This document shows, piece after piece, positions 15,597 through 22,996 of a DNA stretch of 64,000 nucleotides. The notes beneath the pieces were generated by a model. It worked only from the letters and a program-made list of their open reading frames with translations, was not told where the DNA came from and ran no database searches. Position 1 is the stretch's first letter, and every line of letters begins with the position of its first letter. The position numbers and the translations under genes were made by a program. The DNA is from Prevotellaceae bacterium UBA4361. GTDB taxonomy: Bacteria > Bacteroidota > Bacteroidia > Bacteroidales > Bacteroidaceae. The stretch covers positions 75,603 through 139,602 of the forward strand of contig DGSN01000071.1 of NCBI GenBank assembly GCA_002393575.1, given 5' to 3'.

Positions 15597-17117
15597 ATGA
15601 AAAGATTTTTGTCTTCTGTTTTTGCGTTGGTTGCTGCTACTACGATTCATGCTGCAACCATCAGTGTGACGGTATATACTACCCAGAAGCAGACTGTTAC
15701 GGGCTTTGGTGCTGCGTGCTGCGATGGGGCTATGTGCCCGTTCGGTGCTGACACTCAGCCTGTGAGACTGCTCTATGGCCCTACGTCGAAGGTTGGGCTG
15801 AACATCATGCGTATGGAAATCTCGCCTAACTTTGTGGGGGATGTGATTGTTCCGGAGTGGGGCAATTATGATACTCCTTACGACTGGAAGGGTTCGCTGC
15901 CTTCGGCTAAGATTGTGAAGCAGCGTGGTGGTATTGTTTTTGGTACTCCTTGGTCGCCTCCTGGTGATTACAAGACGAATGGCACTGCGCAGGGTGGCAA
16001 TTCTGAGGAGCAGGGTCTTCAGGAAGGCAGGTTGCGCAAGGATTGCTATGACAAGTTCTTCCCTTGGTTGAACTCGTTCTTGGCGTATATGAAAAGTAAT
16101 GGTGTCAATGTTGACGCTGTGTCTGTTCAGAATGAACCTGACTGGTGGGTCAGCTATTCGGGCTGTCTCTACACGCCTCAGGAGCAGTTGGAATTGGTGA
16201 AGAACTATGCCCACCTGTTGGACCGAGAGACTTATCCTGGTGTTCGTCTCATCAGTGCGGAGCCTTTGGGATTTGACCCTAAGTATTCGAATACGCTGCT
16301 GAACAATGCTGTTGCGCGCGACCAAATCGACATTGTTGCTGGACACATCTATGGTCATGCTCCGTTGGGAAACATGAAGAGCGCGAGCACGTTGGCATCG
16401 AGGTATGGCAAGGAATTGTGGATGACGGAACATTCTTCGACTGATTACATTCAGAGCCTTCCTAACTGGCACGAGCAGTTGCTCTTTGCTGAAGAGCTGA
16501 ATGAGTGTATGCTGGCTGGATGCACGGGCTATATTTATTGGTATATGCGTGCGCATTGGGCTTTTGTGGGTACGGGCGAAACGAAGTATGGTTCTGCCAA
16601 TGTGAAGAACCGACTGCTGCCTCGTGCTTACGTCATGTCTCACTTCTCGAAGCATGTCACTGGTTCTACTCGCTTGACTACTTCGCGCGACATGACTTCG
16701 GGCTCGGAGGCTGCGCTTGAGTATTCTGCTTACATTAAGGGTGACTCGCTGATTGTCATGGCGATTGACACGACGAAGACGGGCTATGACTTGAAGCTGA
16801 ATTTGCCTTATCCAGTGAGAAGCGGTGTGCATCTGTTATCTACGGGCAACGAGGCAAGTAATCTTTGTCAGCAGAGTGACCTCGCTATTGCTGAGCCTAC
16901 AAAGGAGGTGACGGTGCGGATGCCTGAACGCAGTCTGAACACTTATATTTTCATCATTGACAATGAAAATACGGCTATCAATTATGTGACTCTTCCTAAC
17001 CCTGATGGTCCTAAGACTTATTACGACATGCAGGGAAGGAAGCTTGCAAGACCTCACGGTCTCTGCATCGAGAGAAGTTCCGATGGTCGTTCAAGAACTA
17101 TCATGGTTTGGCAATAA
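15597..17117 (+). CDS. GH30 endo-xylanase / glucuronoxylanase
   Basis: A 506-residue secreted enzyme with signal peptide (cleavage near residue 19). The (beta/alpha)8 domain contains VQNEPDWW, where Glu180 is the likely acid/base, and MTEHSS, where Glu278 is the likely nucleophile. SGCLYTPQEQLELVKNY between them matches the xylan-active branch of GH30 (subfamily 8 type), so the probable action is cleavage of glucuronoxylan. A small beta domain follows, and the protein ends with YYDMQGRKLARP and a short positively charged tail. It stands alone rather than in a PUL with susC/susD genes. Substrate is inferred. Confidence 0.88.
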   Translation: MKRFLSSVFALVAATTIHAATISVTVYTTQKQTVTGFGAACCDGAMCPFGADTQPVRLLYGPTSKVGLNIMRMEISPNFVGDVIVPEWGNYDTPYDWKGSLPSAKIVKQRGGIVFGTPWSPPGDYKTNGTAQGGNSEEQGLQEGRLRKDCYDKFFPWLNSFLAYMKSNGVNVDAVSVQNEPDWWVSYSGCLYTPQEQLELVKNYAHLLDRETYPGVRLISAEPLGFDPKYSNTLLNNAVARDQIDIVAGHIYGHAPLGNMKSASTLASRYGKELWMTEHSSTDYIQSLPNWHEQLLFAEELNECMLAGCTGYIYWYMRAHWAFVGTGETKYGSANVKNRLLPRAYVMSHFSKHVTGSTRLTTSRDMTSGSEAALEYSAYIKGDSLIVMAIDTTKTGYDLKLNLPYPVRSGVHLLSTGNEASNLCQQSDLAIAEPTKEVTVRMPERSLNTYIFIIDNENTAINYVTLPNPDGPKTYYDMQGRKLARPHGLCIERSSDGRSRTIMVWQ

Positions 17118-17225
17118 GGTTTTATTCCATATAAAATTTAATGGGCGAAGACTGTAAGTTATGTGTCTTCGTCTATTTTTTATCAAAAAAACAACTTAAA
17201 GGTTGTGTGTTTCTGCTTTTATTAT

Positions 17226-17233
17226 TATATTTG
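17226..17233 (+). promoter_or_regulatory. -7 element TATATTTG for the toxin-antitoxin-like pair
   Basis: TATATTTG matches TAnnTTTG 27 bases before the ATG at 17260, so the untranslated leader would be very short. Confidence 0.6.
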
Positions 17234-17259
17234 CAACGGAAAAATGTGCTTAGAATATA

Positions 17260-17811
17260 ATGACGTTTGATAGCATTACAGAAGACGAACGGCTTTGGGC
17301 TACGCGTTATGACGGATGTGCAGACAACGTACTCGACTCGTTGTTTGAGCAATGGAATGATGTTGTTTGGCTAAGAGATTTTTTTAAGGCTAATTGGGAT
17401 GACCTTTTCTCTTACTTTAAAATTACAGATGTGAACGATGCTATTTATGACACGATTGAGGATAGTGACCGTTTGCAATGTCTTATTTTAGACATTTCGC
17501 CTGATGCTGATTTGGATAAAATATTTCGTCCGTTGGAGAATAGTCGATATGCAGACATTCTTCTTGGTAAGGAAAAAGCAAAATTACAAGTTAATGCCAG
17601 ACATGCATCATGGCTCAGAATTTATGCCATTAAATTAGAGCCTGGTATTTATGTTATTACTGGTGGTGCAATCAAATTGACTCGAACCATGCAGGAAAGA
17701 GAGCACACGCTTCGGGAACTGGGAAAGATGGAACAGGTGAGGAATTTCCTGCTGGATCATGGAGTTGTGGATAAAGATGCTTTTGTGGATTATATGAGTG
17801 AATTATTGTAG
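17260..17811 (+). CDS. Putative toxin of a type II-like pair
   Basis: A 183-residue cytoplasmic protein. The N-terminal half is acidic and aromatic with no recognised domain. The C-terminal half (SWLRIYAIKLEPGIYVITGGAIKLTRTMQER) has the beta-strand plus 'TGGAIKLT' pattern seen in RelE-superfamily-like proteins encoded before an Xre-type regulator, often with a helix like HTLRELGKMEQVRNFL. An Xre protein gene starts 30 bases downstream, the toxin-first order of HigBA-type systems. Toxicity is inferred from arrangement; I cannot place it in a named family with certainty. Confidence 0.55.
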   Translation: MTFDSITEDERLWATRYDGCADNVLDSLFEQWNDVVWLRDFFKANWDDLFSYFKITDVNDAIYDTIEDSDRLQCLILDISPDADLDKIFRPLENSRYADILLGKEKAKLQVNARHASWLRIYAIKLEPGIYVITGGAIKLTRTMQEREHTLRELGKMEQVRNFLLDHGVVDKDAFVDYMSELL

Positions 17812-17840
17812 TTTGTTATCTGCTTAATAAAAGAATAAAA

Positions 17841-18149
17841 ATGGAAGAAACAATTGCTGGACTTAAACAATATCAGTCACCGACTCCTTCTCGTTGGCGT
17901 GAGAAGGCTGAATGGAGGTTGCAGAATAAATCATGGCTGCGACGTTCTCAGCATATTGCTATGCTGATGCTGGACAAGATGGAAGAAATGAAACTGACGC
18001 AAAAGCAATTGGCTGAACAGATGGGATGCAGTCAGCAATATGTGTCGAAAGTGTTGAAAGGACAGGAGAATCTTTCTCTTGAAACAATCTCAAAGATTGA
18101 AGATTGTTTGCATATTTGTATTTTTAGTGAGGAGTTAGAATTGGTGTAA
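17841..18149 (+). CDS. Xre-family helix-turn-helix protein, probable antitoxin
   Basis: A 102-residue protein. Residues about 52-95 form an HTH_3 domain (MKLTQKQLAEQMGCSQQYVSKVLKG, then LSLETISKIEDCL). The N-terminal 40 residues (TPSRWREKAEWRLQNKSWLRRSQ) are basic and could be the toxin-contacting part. It would repress its own promoter and neutralise the upstream protein if this is a toxin-antitoxin pair. It ends just before a strong bidirectional terminator. Confidence 0.7.
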   Translation: MEETIAGLKQYQSPTPSRWREKAEWRLQNKSWLRRSQHIAMLMLDKMEEMKLTQKQLAEQMGCSQQYVSKVLKGQENLSLETISKIEDCLHICIFSEELELV

Positions 18150-18178
18150 CAAGATGTAAGTTACACTTGTTATTAATA

Positions 18179-18234
18179 AAAAAGCGATAGCGAAAACACT
18201 GTGATGAATTACAGTTGTTTTCGCTATCGCTTTT
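18179..18234. terminator. Bidirectional terminator between the Xre gene and ddh
   Basis: AAAAGCGATAGCGAAAACA on the left is complementary to TGTTTTCGCTATCGCTTTT on the right, with a small CTGT/ACAG inner stem. It is A-rich before and T-rich after, so it can stop both the forward Xre transcript and the reverse ddh transcript. Confidence 0.9.
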
Positions 18235-18259
18235 ATATGACGGTTGTTGATGTCGTTGT

Positions 18260-19159
18260 TTATACCAAGTGGCGGATGAGGTCTTCCTTGTCGCCAGGGA
18301 GCATGTCGATGACTGGGATTTCAATCATGGTGTAGGCACCTGGCTGCTGCTTCAAGGATGCGCGTGCTACGTTGACGAGGACTTGGGCGGTGAGCGCAGG
18401 GTTGTTAATTTTCATGTCGAACTCAAACAACTGGTTGTGGGTCTTGCCACTGACTCCCTTGCGAACGAGGTTGACACCATGACCTACGTCGTTGAGTGCA
18501 TCAACGGAGTCAACTTGCTGTACGTGTGTTTCGTCGTTCACGAAGTATGGATCTGCCTTGATGGCTTTGGCGACGGTGTCGAAGTCGGCACCTTCTTCGA
18601 GTTCTACATATACCATGCGGCGATGGATGCCTGTTCCTACTGGAATGGTCATGGAGAGTGCGTCTTTCACGCCATCGATGGCACGAACGGCTACGGAGTG
18701 TCCCATGGAGCGTCCTGGGCCGAAGTTGGTGTAGGTAATGCCTTTTGGTGCGAGGCTCTGCATGAGTGTACGAACGATGGAGTCGCTACCTGGGTCCCAA
18801 CCTGCGGAGATGACGGAAACGGCATTGTTCGCCTTGGCTACTGCATCGAGTGAACGGCGAAGGTCAACGATTTGTGTGTGGATGTCGAAGGAATCGACTG
18901 TATTGATGCCGAGGGCTAGACATTCCTTTGCGTATTCTTCCACCTTGCGGGTTGGGGTGGCAAGGATGGCTACTTGTACGCCTTGGAGTTCCTTGATGCT
19001 TTTAACGACTGGATACTGAGCTAATTCTGCTGGTTTGTTCTCTGCTCCACTGCGACGAACGATTCCGATACATTCCATATCGGGTGCTGCTTCCACTGCC
19101 TGGAGTGCGTACTGACCGATGTTGCCATAACCTACGATGGCTACTTGAATCTTTTCCAT
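18260..19159 (-). CDS. ddh: Meso-diaminopimelate dehydrogenase
   Basis: A 299-residue NADPH-dependent enzyme that makes meso-diaminopimelate directly from tetrahydrodipicolinate in lysine and peptidoglycan synthesis. The N-terminal Rossmann motif VAIVGYGNIG, the SAGWDPGSDS segment and GPGRSMGHSVA match Ddh; the C-terminal half is the DAP-binding domain. The protein is normal in length. dapB (36980) and asd (61784), which supply the precursor, are elsewhere in the window and not in one operon. A TAATTTTG -7 element lies about 60 bases upstream. Confidence 0.95.
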   Translation of the reverse strand: MEKIQVAIVGYGNIGQYALQAVEAAPDMECIGIVRRSGAENKPAELAQYPVVKSIKELQGVQVAILATPTRKVEEYAKECLALGINTVDSFDIHTQIVDLRRSLDAVAKANNAVSVISAGWDPGSDSIVRTLMQSLAPKGITYTNFGPGRSMGHSVAVRAIDGVKDALSMTIPVGTGIHRRMVYVELEEGADFDTVAKAIKADPYFVNDETHVQQVDSVDALNDVGHGVNLVRKGVSGKTHNQLFEFDMKINNPALTAQVLVNVARASLKQQPGAYTMIEIPVIDMLPGDKEDLIRHLV

Positions 19160-19220
19160 GAATTTGTGTCTGTTATAAAACTTATTGTTCTTTCTTTTTC
19201 TCTCTTCTGTAAATTTTTTG

Positions 19221-19228
19221 CAAAATTA
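19221..19228 (-). promoter_or_regulatory. -7 element TAATTTTG for ddh
   Basis: The reverse strand reads TAATTTTG (consensus TAnnTTTG), 62 bases before the ddh start. Confidence 0.55.
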
Positions 19229-19356
19229 ATACAAATGATTGATATTTTGCAAATAAATTTATGATTTTGTTAGATTTCTGATAGCATTTTGTTGAAATTG
19301 GTTGCAAAAGGGGCAGTTGAAGTTTCACTGATATGCGTTGGTGTAGGAACGACTAA

Positions 19357-19397
19357 AAAAGACCACAAGGATGTTTGGAACATCCTTGTAGTCTTTT
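19357..19397. terminator. Terminator downstream of secDF
   Basis: AAAAGACCACAAGGATGTT and AACATCCTTGTAGTCTTTT form a near-perfect stem around a 3-base loop, flanked by A and T runs. It follows the 3' end of secDF on the reverse strand and can also act in the other direction. Confidence 0.85.
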
Positions 19398-19453
19398 GTG
19401 GATGATGAAGGTTGGGGCAGACGGTGTGTCTGCTTGCCTATATCTGTGTTTGA

Positions 19454-22400
19454 TTACTTCTTAGCAACAGGTTCTACTACTACTTCTTCGTCCGACTCCT
19501 TGATTTTGCGACCCATCCAAAGGTATGCAGTTGGAGCAGCGATGAAGAGAGAAGAAAGTGTACCACCTACAACACCGAGAATCATGGCAAATGAGAACGA
19601 GCGGATGTTGTCGCCACCGAAGATGAAGATGGCGAGGAGCACGATCAGTGTGGAAACTGAGGTGTTGATGGTACGAGCGAGTGTCTGGTTCAACGAGTCG
19701 TTGAAGAGACGCTGGATGTCGCGCTTAGGATAGAGCTTGAAGTTCTCACGGATGCGGTCGAAGATAACCACCTTGTCGTTGATGGAGTAACCGATGGCTG
19801 TCAGGATGGCACCGATGAAGGTCTGGTCGATTTCGAGAGAGAAACCAATCCAACCGTAGCAGATGGAGTAGAGACCCAGTATGATGAGGGTATCGAATAC
19901 CAATGCTGTGATGGCACCAATGGAGTAAGCCAAGTTGCGGAAACGGAAGAGGATGTAGAGGAAGATGGCGATGAGGGCGAGGATGACGCTGATGATAGCA
20001 CCACGCGTGATGTCGCTTGCCACTGCTGGACCTACCTTGGCAGAACTTACGATAGAGCCGCCAACGCGGTTGTCGCGGTCGATGAAGTTCTCAAGACTTA
20101 CCTTGCTTCCGTCAATCATGCCTTCCTCAACGAATGTCTGATAGAGGATTTCTTCGATTTCGGAGTCAACTTCGATGCCGTTTTCCTTGATACGGTAGTT
20201 GGTGCTGACACGGATGTTGGTTCCGTCGGTACCGAGGGCGATGACGCTGGCAGAAACTGCATCGTCAGTCTTGTTGAGAGCCTGAAGCTTGCTTGTGAGT
20301 GCCTGACGTGCCTGCTCAACGCTAACTGGCTGTGCAAACTCTACCTTGAAGTTGCGACCACCTGTGAAGTCGATGGAGCGGCTGAAGCCACGAACTACGA
20401 AGCTGATGATACCAGCAAGAACAATTGCACCGAAGATGGTGTATGACTTCTTGTAAGCGCTCATGAACTTGTAGTTGGTTCCCTGCATCAAGTTCTTAGA
20501 GAAGCTGGTCGTGAAGGTGAGGTCTTGCCACTTGTCACGATTGAGGAAGTGTTCGTAAACGATACGAGTGAGCCAAACAGCTGTGAAGAACGAACAGATG
20601 ATACCAATCATGTAGGTGGTAGCGAAGCCCTTGATTGGACCTGTACCGAAGTAGTAGAGGATTACACCTGTGATGAACGAAGTGACGTTGGAGTCGAGGA
20701 TGGCTGAGAATGCGTTGCTATAACCAGCGGCAACTGCGTTCTTCAGTGTCTTTCCGCCCTTCAACTCTTCCTTGATGCGCTCGTAGATGAGCACGTTGGC
20801 ATCGACCGCTGTACCGAGTGTCAGTACCATACCGGCGATACCACTCATGGTGAGGGCAGCCTGGAGAGAGGTGAGGATACCGAATGTGAAGAAGAAGTTG
20901 AGGAGGAGGGCACCATTAGCTACCATACCAGCCTTGAAGCCGTACATCAAGCACATGTAAATCATCAGGATGATGAATGCGATGATGAAGCTGATGAAGC
21001 CGGCGCGGATGGATTCAGCACCGAGGCTTGGACCTACGATGTCTTCCTGAACGATTTGTGCAGGAGCTGGCATCTTACCAGAGCTGAGCACGTTGGCGAG
21101 GTCCTTGGTGTCGTTGGTTGTGAAGTTACCTGTAATCTGGCTGCTTCCACCGTCAATCTTATTATTTACATTAGGTGCGCTATATACAAGACCATCGAGT
21201 ACGATTGCAATAGCATGACCTACGTTAGCTTCTGTGAGGGTAGCCCACTTACGAGCACCTTCTGTGTTCATCTTCATGCTAACACATGGGTTGCCGAATT
21301 GGTCGAAGTCGTCCTTTGACTCTGTCACTACTTCGCCTTCGAGTGGAGCCTTGCCGTTCTTGCCACCAGTGGTGCGGATAGCATAAAGCTCGAATACCTT
21401 GCCAGCCTTGTCCATCGACTTCACACCCCAGAGCAGACGTGCGTCAGCAGGAAGGATGCTCTTGGCAACAGGAGTAGCCAACAAAGAGTTGATTTCGGCT
21501 GTATCGCGAGCCAATGCGTAACCAACAAGACAACCAGCGTTGCCGTTCATAGGCTGGAGCATAGCGAAGAGAGGGTTTTCCTTCTTGGCAGCTTCGTCAG
21601 CCTTTTTCAAGTCCTTAGCCTCTGGAGTTTCCTCGGTGGAAACCTTGGAGAGGATGTCCTTGGTCTTTGATGCAGCACTGTCAACCACTTCCTTGGCAGC
21701 CTCGGCGATTGTCTGAGTGCTGTCGGCAGCCTGGGTGCTATCAGCAACTGCTTCCTCAACAGGAGCGTTGGCACCATTGCGGAGGGCTGAATTGATTTGG
21801 TTCAGATATGGAAGAATCACCTGAGTGTCGTAGGTCTCCCAGAATTCAAGGTTTGCGCTTCCCTGGAGCAACTTACGTACACGCTCTGGCTCCTTGATAC
21901 CTGGAAGTTCCACCATGATACGACCGCTCTGACCTTCAATCTTCTGAATGTTTGGCTGAACGACACCGAAGCGGTCGATACGTGTGCGAAGAACTCGGAA
22001 AGAGTTATCGACAGCTGCGTTCACTTCTTCGCGCAACACTTTCTCCACTTCGCCGTCGGTGCTGTTTGTGTTCACCTTGCCCTTCAGCTGCTGAGTGGCG
22101 AAAATCGTTGCGAGATTTCCGTTCGGAGCATTCTTTTTATAAGCCTTGACAAATAGTGTGATGAAATCTGACTGACTGTCTTGTGCTTCCTTAGCTGCTT
22201 CGTTCACAGACTTCACGAAAGCCTCATCAGTCTTGTGGTCGGCGAGAGCCTTGACTACGTCTGGCACAGACACTTCGAGAATGACGTTCATACCACCCTT
22301 CAGGTCGAGACCGAGTCCGATGGCAGTTTCGCGACACTGCTTCAGGTTGTAAGTGCCAAGGTAGAATGGAGTCGTGTTGAGCGAATCCAGATAGTCAGAA

Positions 22401-22528
22401 GCTTCCTGCTCACTCATTGCTGCTGCCTTTCTGTCAACTCGATTGGTAACAAACGAGAAAGAGAGGTAGAAGATGCAAATCAGCGCAAGCAAGACTGCAA
22501 TGACCTTGATAAAACCTTTGTTTTGCAT
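19454..22528 (-). CDS. secDF: Protein translocase SecDF fusion
   Basis: A 1024-residue fusion of SecD and SecF, which use the proton gradient to help pull proteins through the Sec channel. The SecD half has a first membrane helix, a long periplasmic domain (including GLGLDLKGGMNVILEV and RIDRFGVVQPNIQ) and a helix bundle with GTAVDANVLIYERIKEEL. The SecF half repeats this with SIDFTGGRNFKVEF and GYSINDKVVIFDRIREN. An Ala/Asp/Lys-rich insert (about residues 255-320) is probably flexible. Fused SecDF is normal in Bacteroidetes. The transcript has a leader of about 160 bases with a hairpin. Confidence 0.97.
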   Translation of the reverse strand: MQNKGFIKVIAVLLALICIFYLSFSFVTNRVDRKAAAMSEQEASDYLDSLNTTPFYLGTYNLKQCRETAIGLGLDLKGGMNVILEVSVPDVVKALADHKTDEAFVKSVNEAAKEAQDSQSDFITLFVKAYKKNAPNGNLATIFATQQLKGKVNTNSTDGEVEKVLREEVNAAVDNSFRVLRTRIDRFGVVQPNIQKIEGQSGRIMVELPGIKEPERVRKLLQGSANLEFWETYDTQVILPYLNQINSALRNGANAPVEEAVADSTQAADSTQTIAEAAKEVVDSAASKTKDILSKVSTEETPEAKDLKKADEAAKKENPLFAMLQPMNGNAGCLVGYALARDTAEINSLLATPVAKSILPADARLLWGVKSMDKAGKVFELYAIRTTGGKNGKAPLEGEVVTESKDDFDQFGNPCVSMKMNTEGARKWATLTEANVGHAIAIVLDGLVYSAPNVNNKIDGGSSQITGNFTTNDTKDLANVLSSGKMPAPAQIVQEDIVGPSLGAESIRAGFISFIIAFIILMIYMCLMYGFKAGMVANGALLLNFFFTFGILTSLQAALTMSGIAGMVLTLGTAVDANVLIYERIKEELKGGKTLKNAVAAGYSNAFSAILDSNVTSFITGVILYYFGTGPIKGFATTYMIGIICSFFTAVWLTRIVYEHFLNRDKWQDLTFTTSFSKNLMQGTNYKFMSAYKKSYTIFGAIVLAGIISFVVRGFSRSIDFTGGRNFKVEFAQPVSVEQARQALTSKLQALNKTDDAVSASVIALGTDGTNIRVSTNYRIKENGIEVDSEIEEILYQTFVEEGMIDGSKVSLENFIDRDNRVGGSIVSSAKVGPAVASDITRGAIISVILALIAIFLYILFRFRNLAYSIGAITALVFDTLIILGLYSICYGWIGFSLEIDQTFIGAILTAIGYSINDKVVIFDRIRENFKLYPKRDIQRLFNDSLNQTLARTINTSVSTLIVLLAIFIFGGDNIRSFSFAMILGVVGGTLSSLFIAAPTAYLWMGRKIKESDEEVVVEPVAKK

Positions 22529-22646
22529 TTTGTTGTTTAAGTGATTAAAATTATTGATTGTTGTTTAATTAATATTCAGGTTTTGTGTTCAGATGATTCA
22601 TCCCTTTGTTTTTGGTTGAAAAGTATTCTGCACACACGTCAAATCA

Positions 22647-22670
22647 CACCAAAAATGTGACATTTTGGTG
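22647..22670. other. Hairpin in the secDF leader
   Basis: CACCAAAAATG and CATTTTGGTG form a stem within the leader between the -7 element (22700-22693) and the secDF start. There is no T-tract on the reverse strand, so it is not a simple terminator. A role in translation control of secDF is possible but only inferred. Confidence 0.45.
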
Positions 22671-22692
22671 CGTAGATACTCTTTCAAGGTCG

Positions 22693-22700
22693 CAAAGTTA
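22693..22700 (-). promoter_or_regulatory. -7 element TAACTTTG for secDF
   Basis: The reverse strand reads TAACTTTG about 165 bases before the secDF start, giving a long untranslated leader. Confidence 0.6.
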
Positions 22701-22817
22701 GTGATTTTTTGTGAAAATAAAGATTTTTAAGAAAAATTTCGGGGCTTTTCTGCATTATTTTGATTAAAAGCTTTCTATTTCACGCCATGAGGGGGATTGC
22801 GGAGGGCACTTTAGTTT

Positions 22818-22985
22818 GAATAGTAGAATGAAGAATGATGAATGTAGAATGTAGAATGAAGAATTGTCGCTACGCTCCGAACCAGCTCAGTATAGCCACT
22901 GAATAATAATTACACTTATCCAAGAAGCAGGGTAAAAACATTCTTCATTCTTCATTCTTCATTCTTTATTCTACATTCTTCATTT
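22818..22985. repeat. Family A low-complexity repeat with inverted arms
   Basis: The left part has GAATGAAGAATGATGAATGT-type units and the right part (22938-22985) the complement ATTCTTCATTCTTCATTC. The centre (about 22862-22935) is not repetitive. No gene is seen in this gap between GH127 and secDF. Confidence 0.7.
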
Positions 22986-22996
22986 AACACCTTTCT

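Noticed and set aside
15594..16832. 412-residue reverse-strand frame over the GH30 gene
   Set aside because: It is the antisense of a clear enzyme gene, with Arg/His/Leu-rich composition typical of shadow frames in GC-rich genes.
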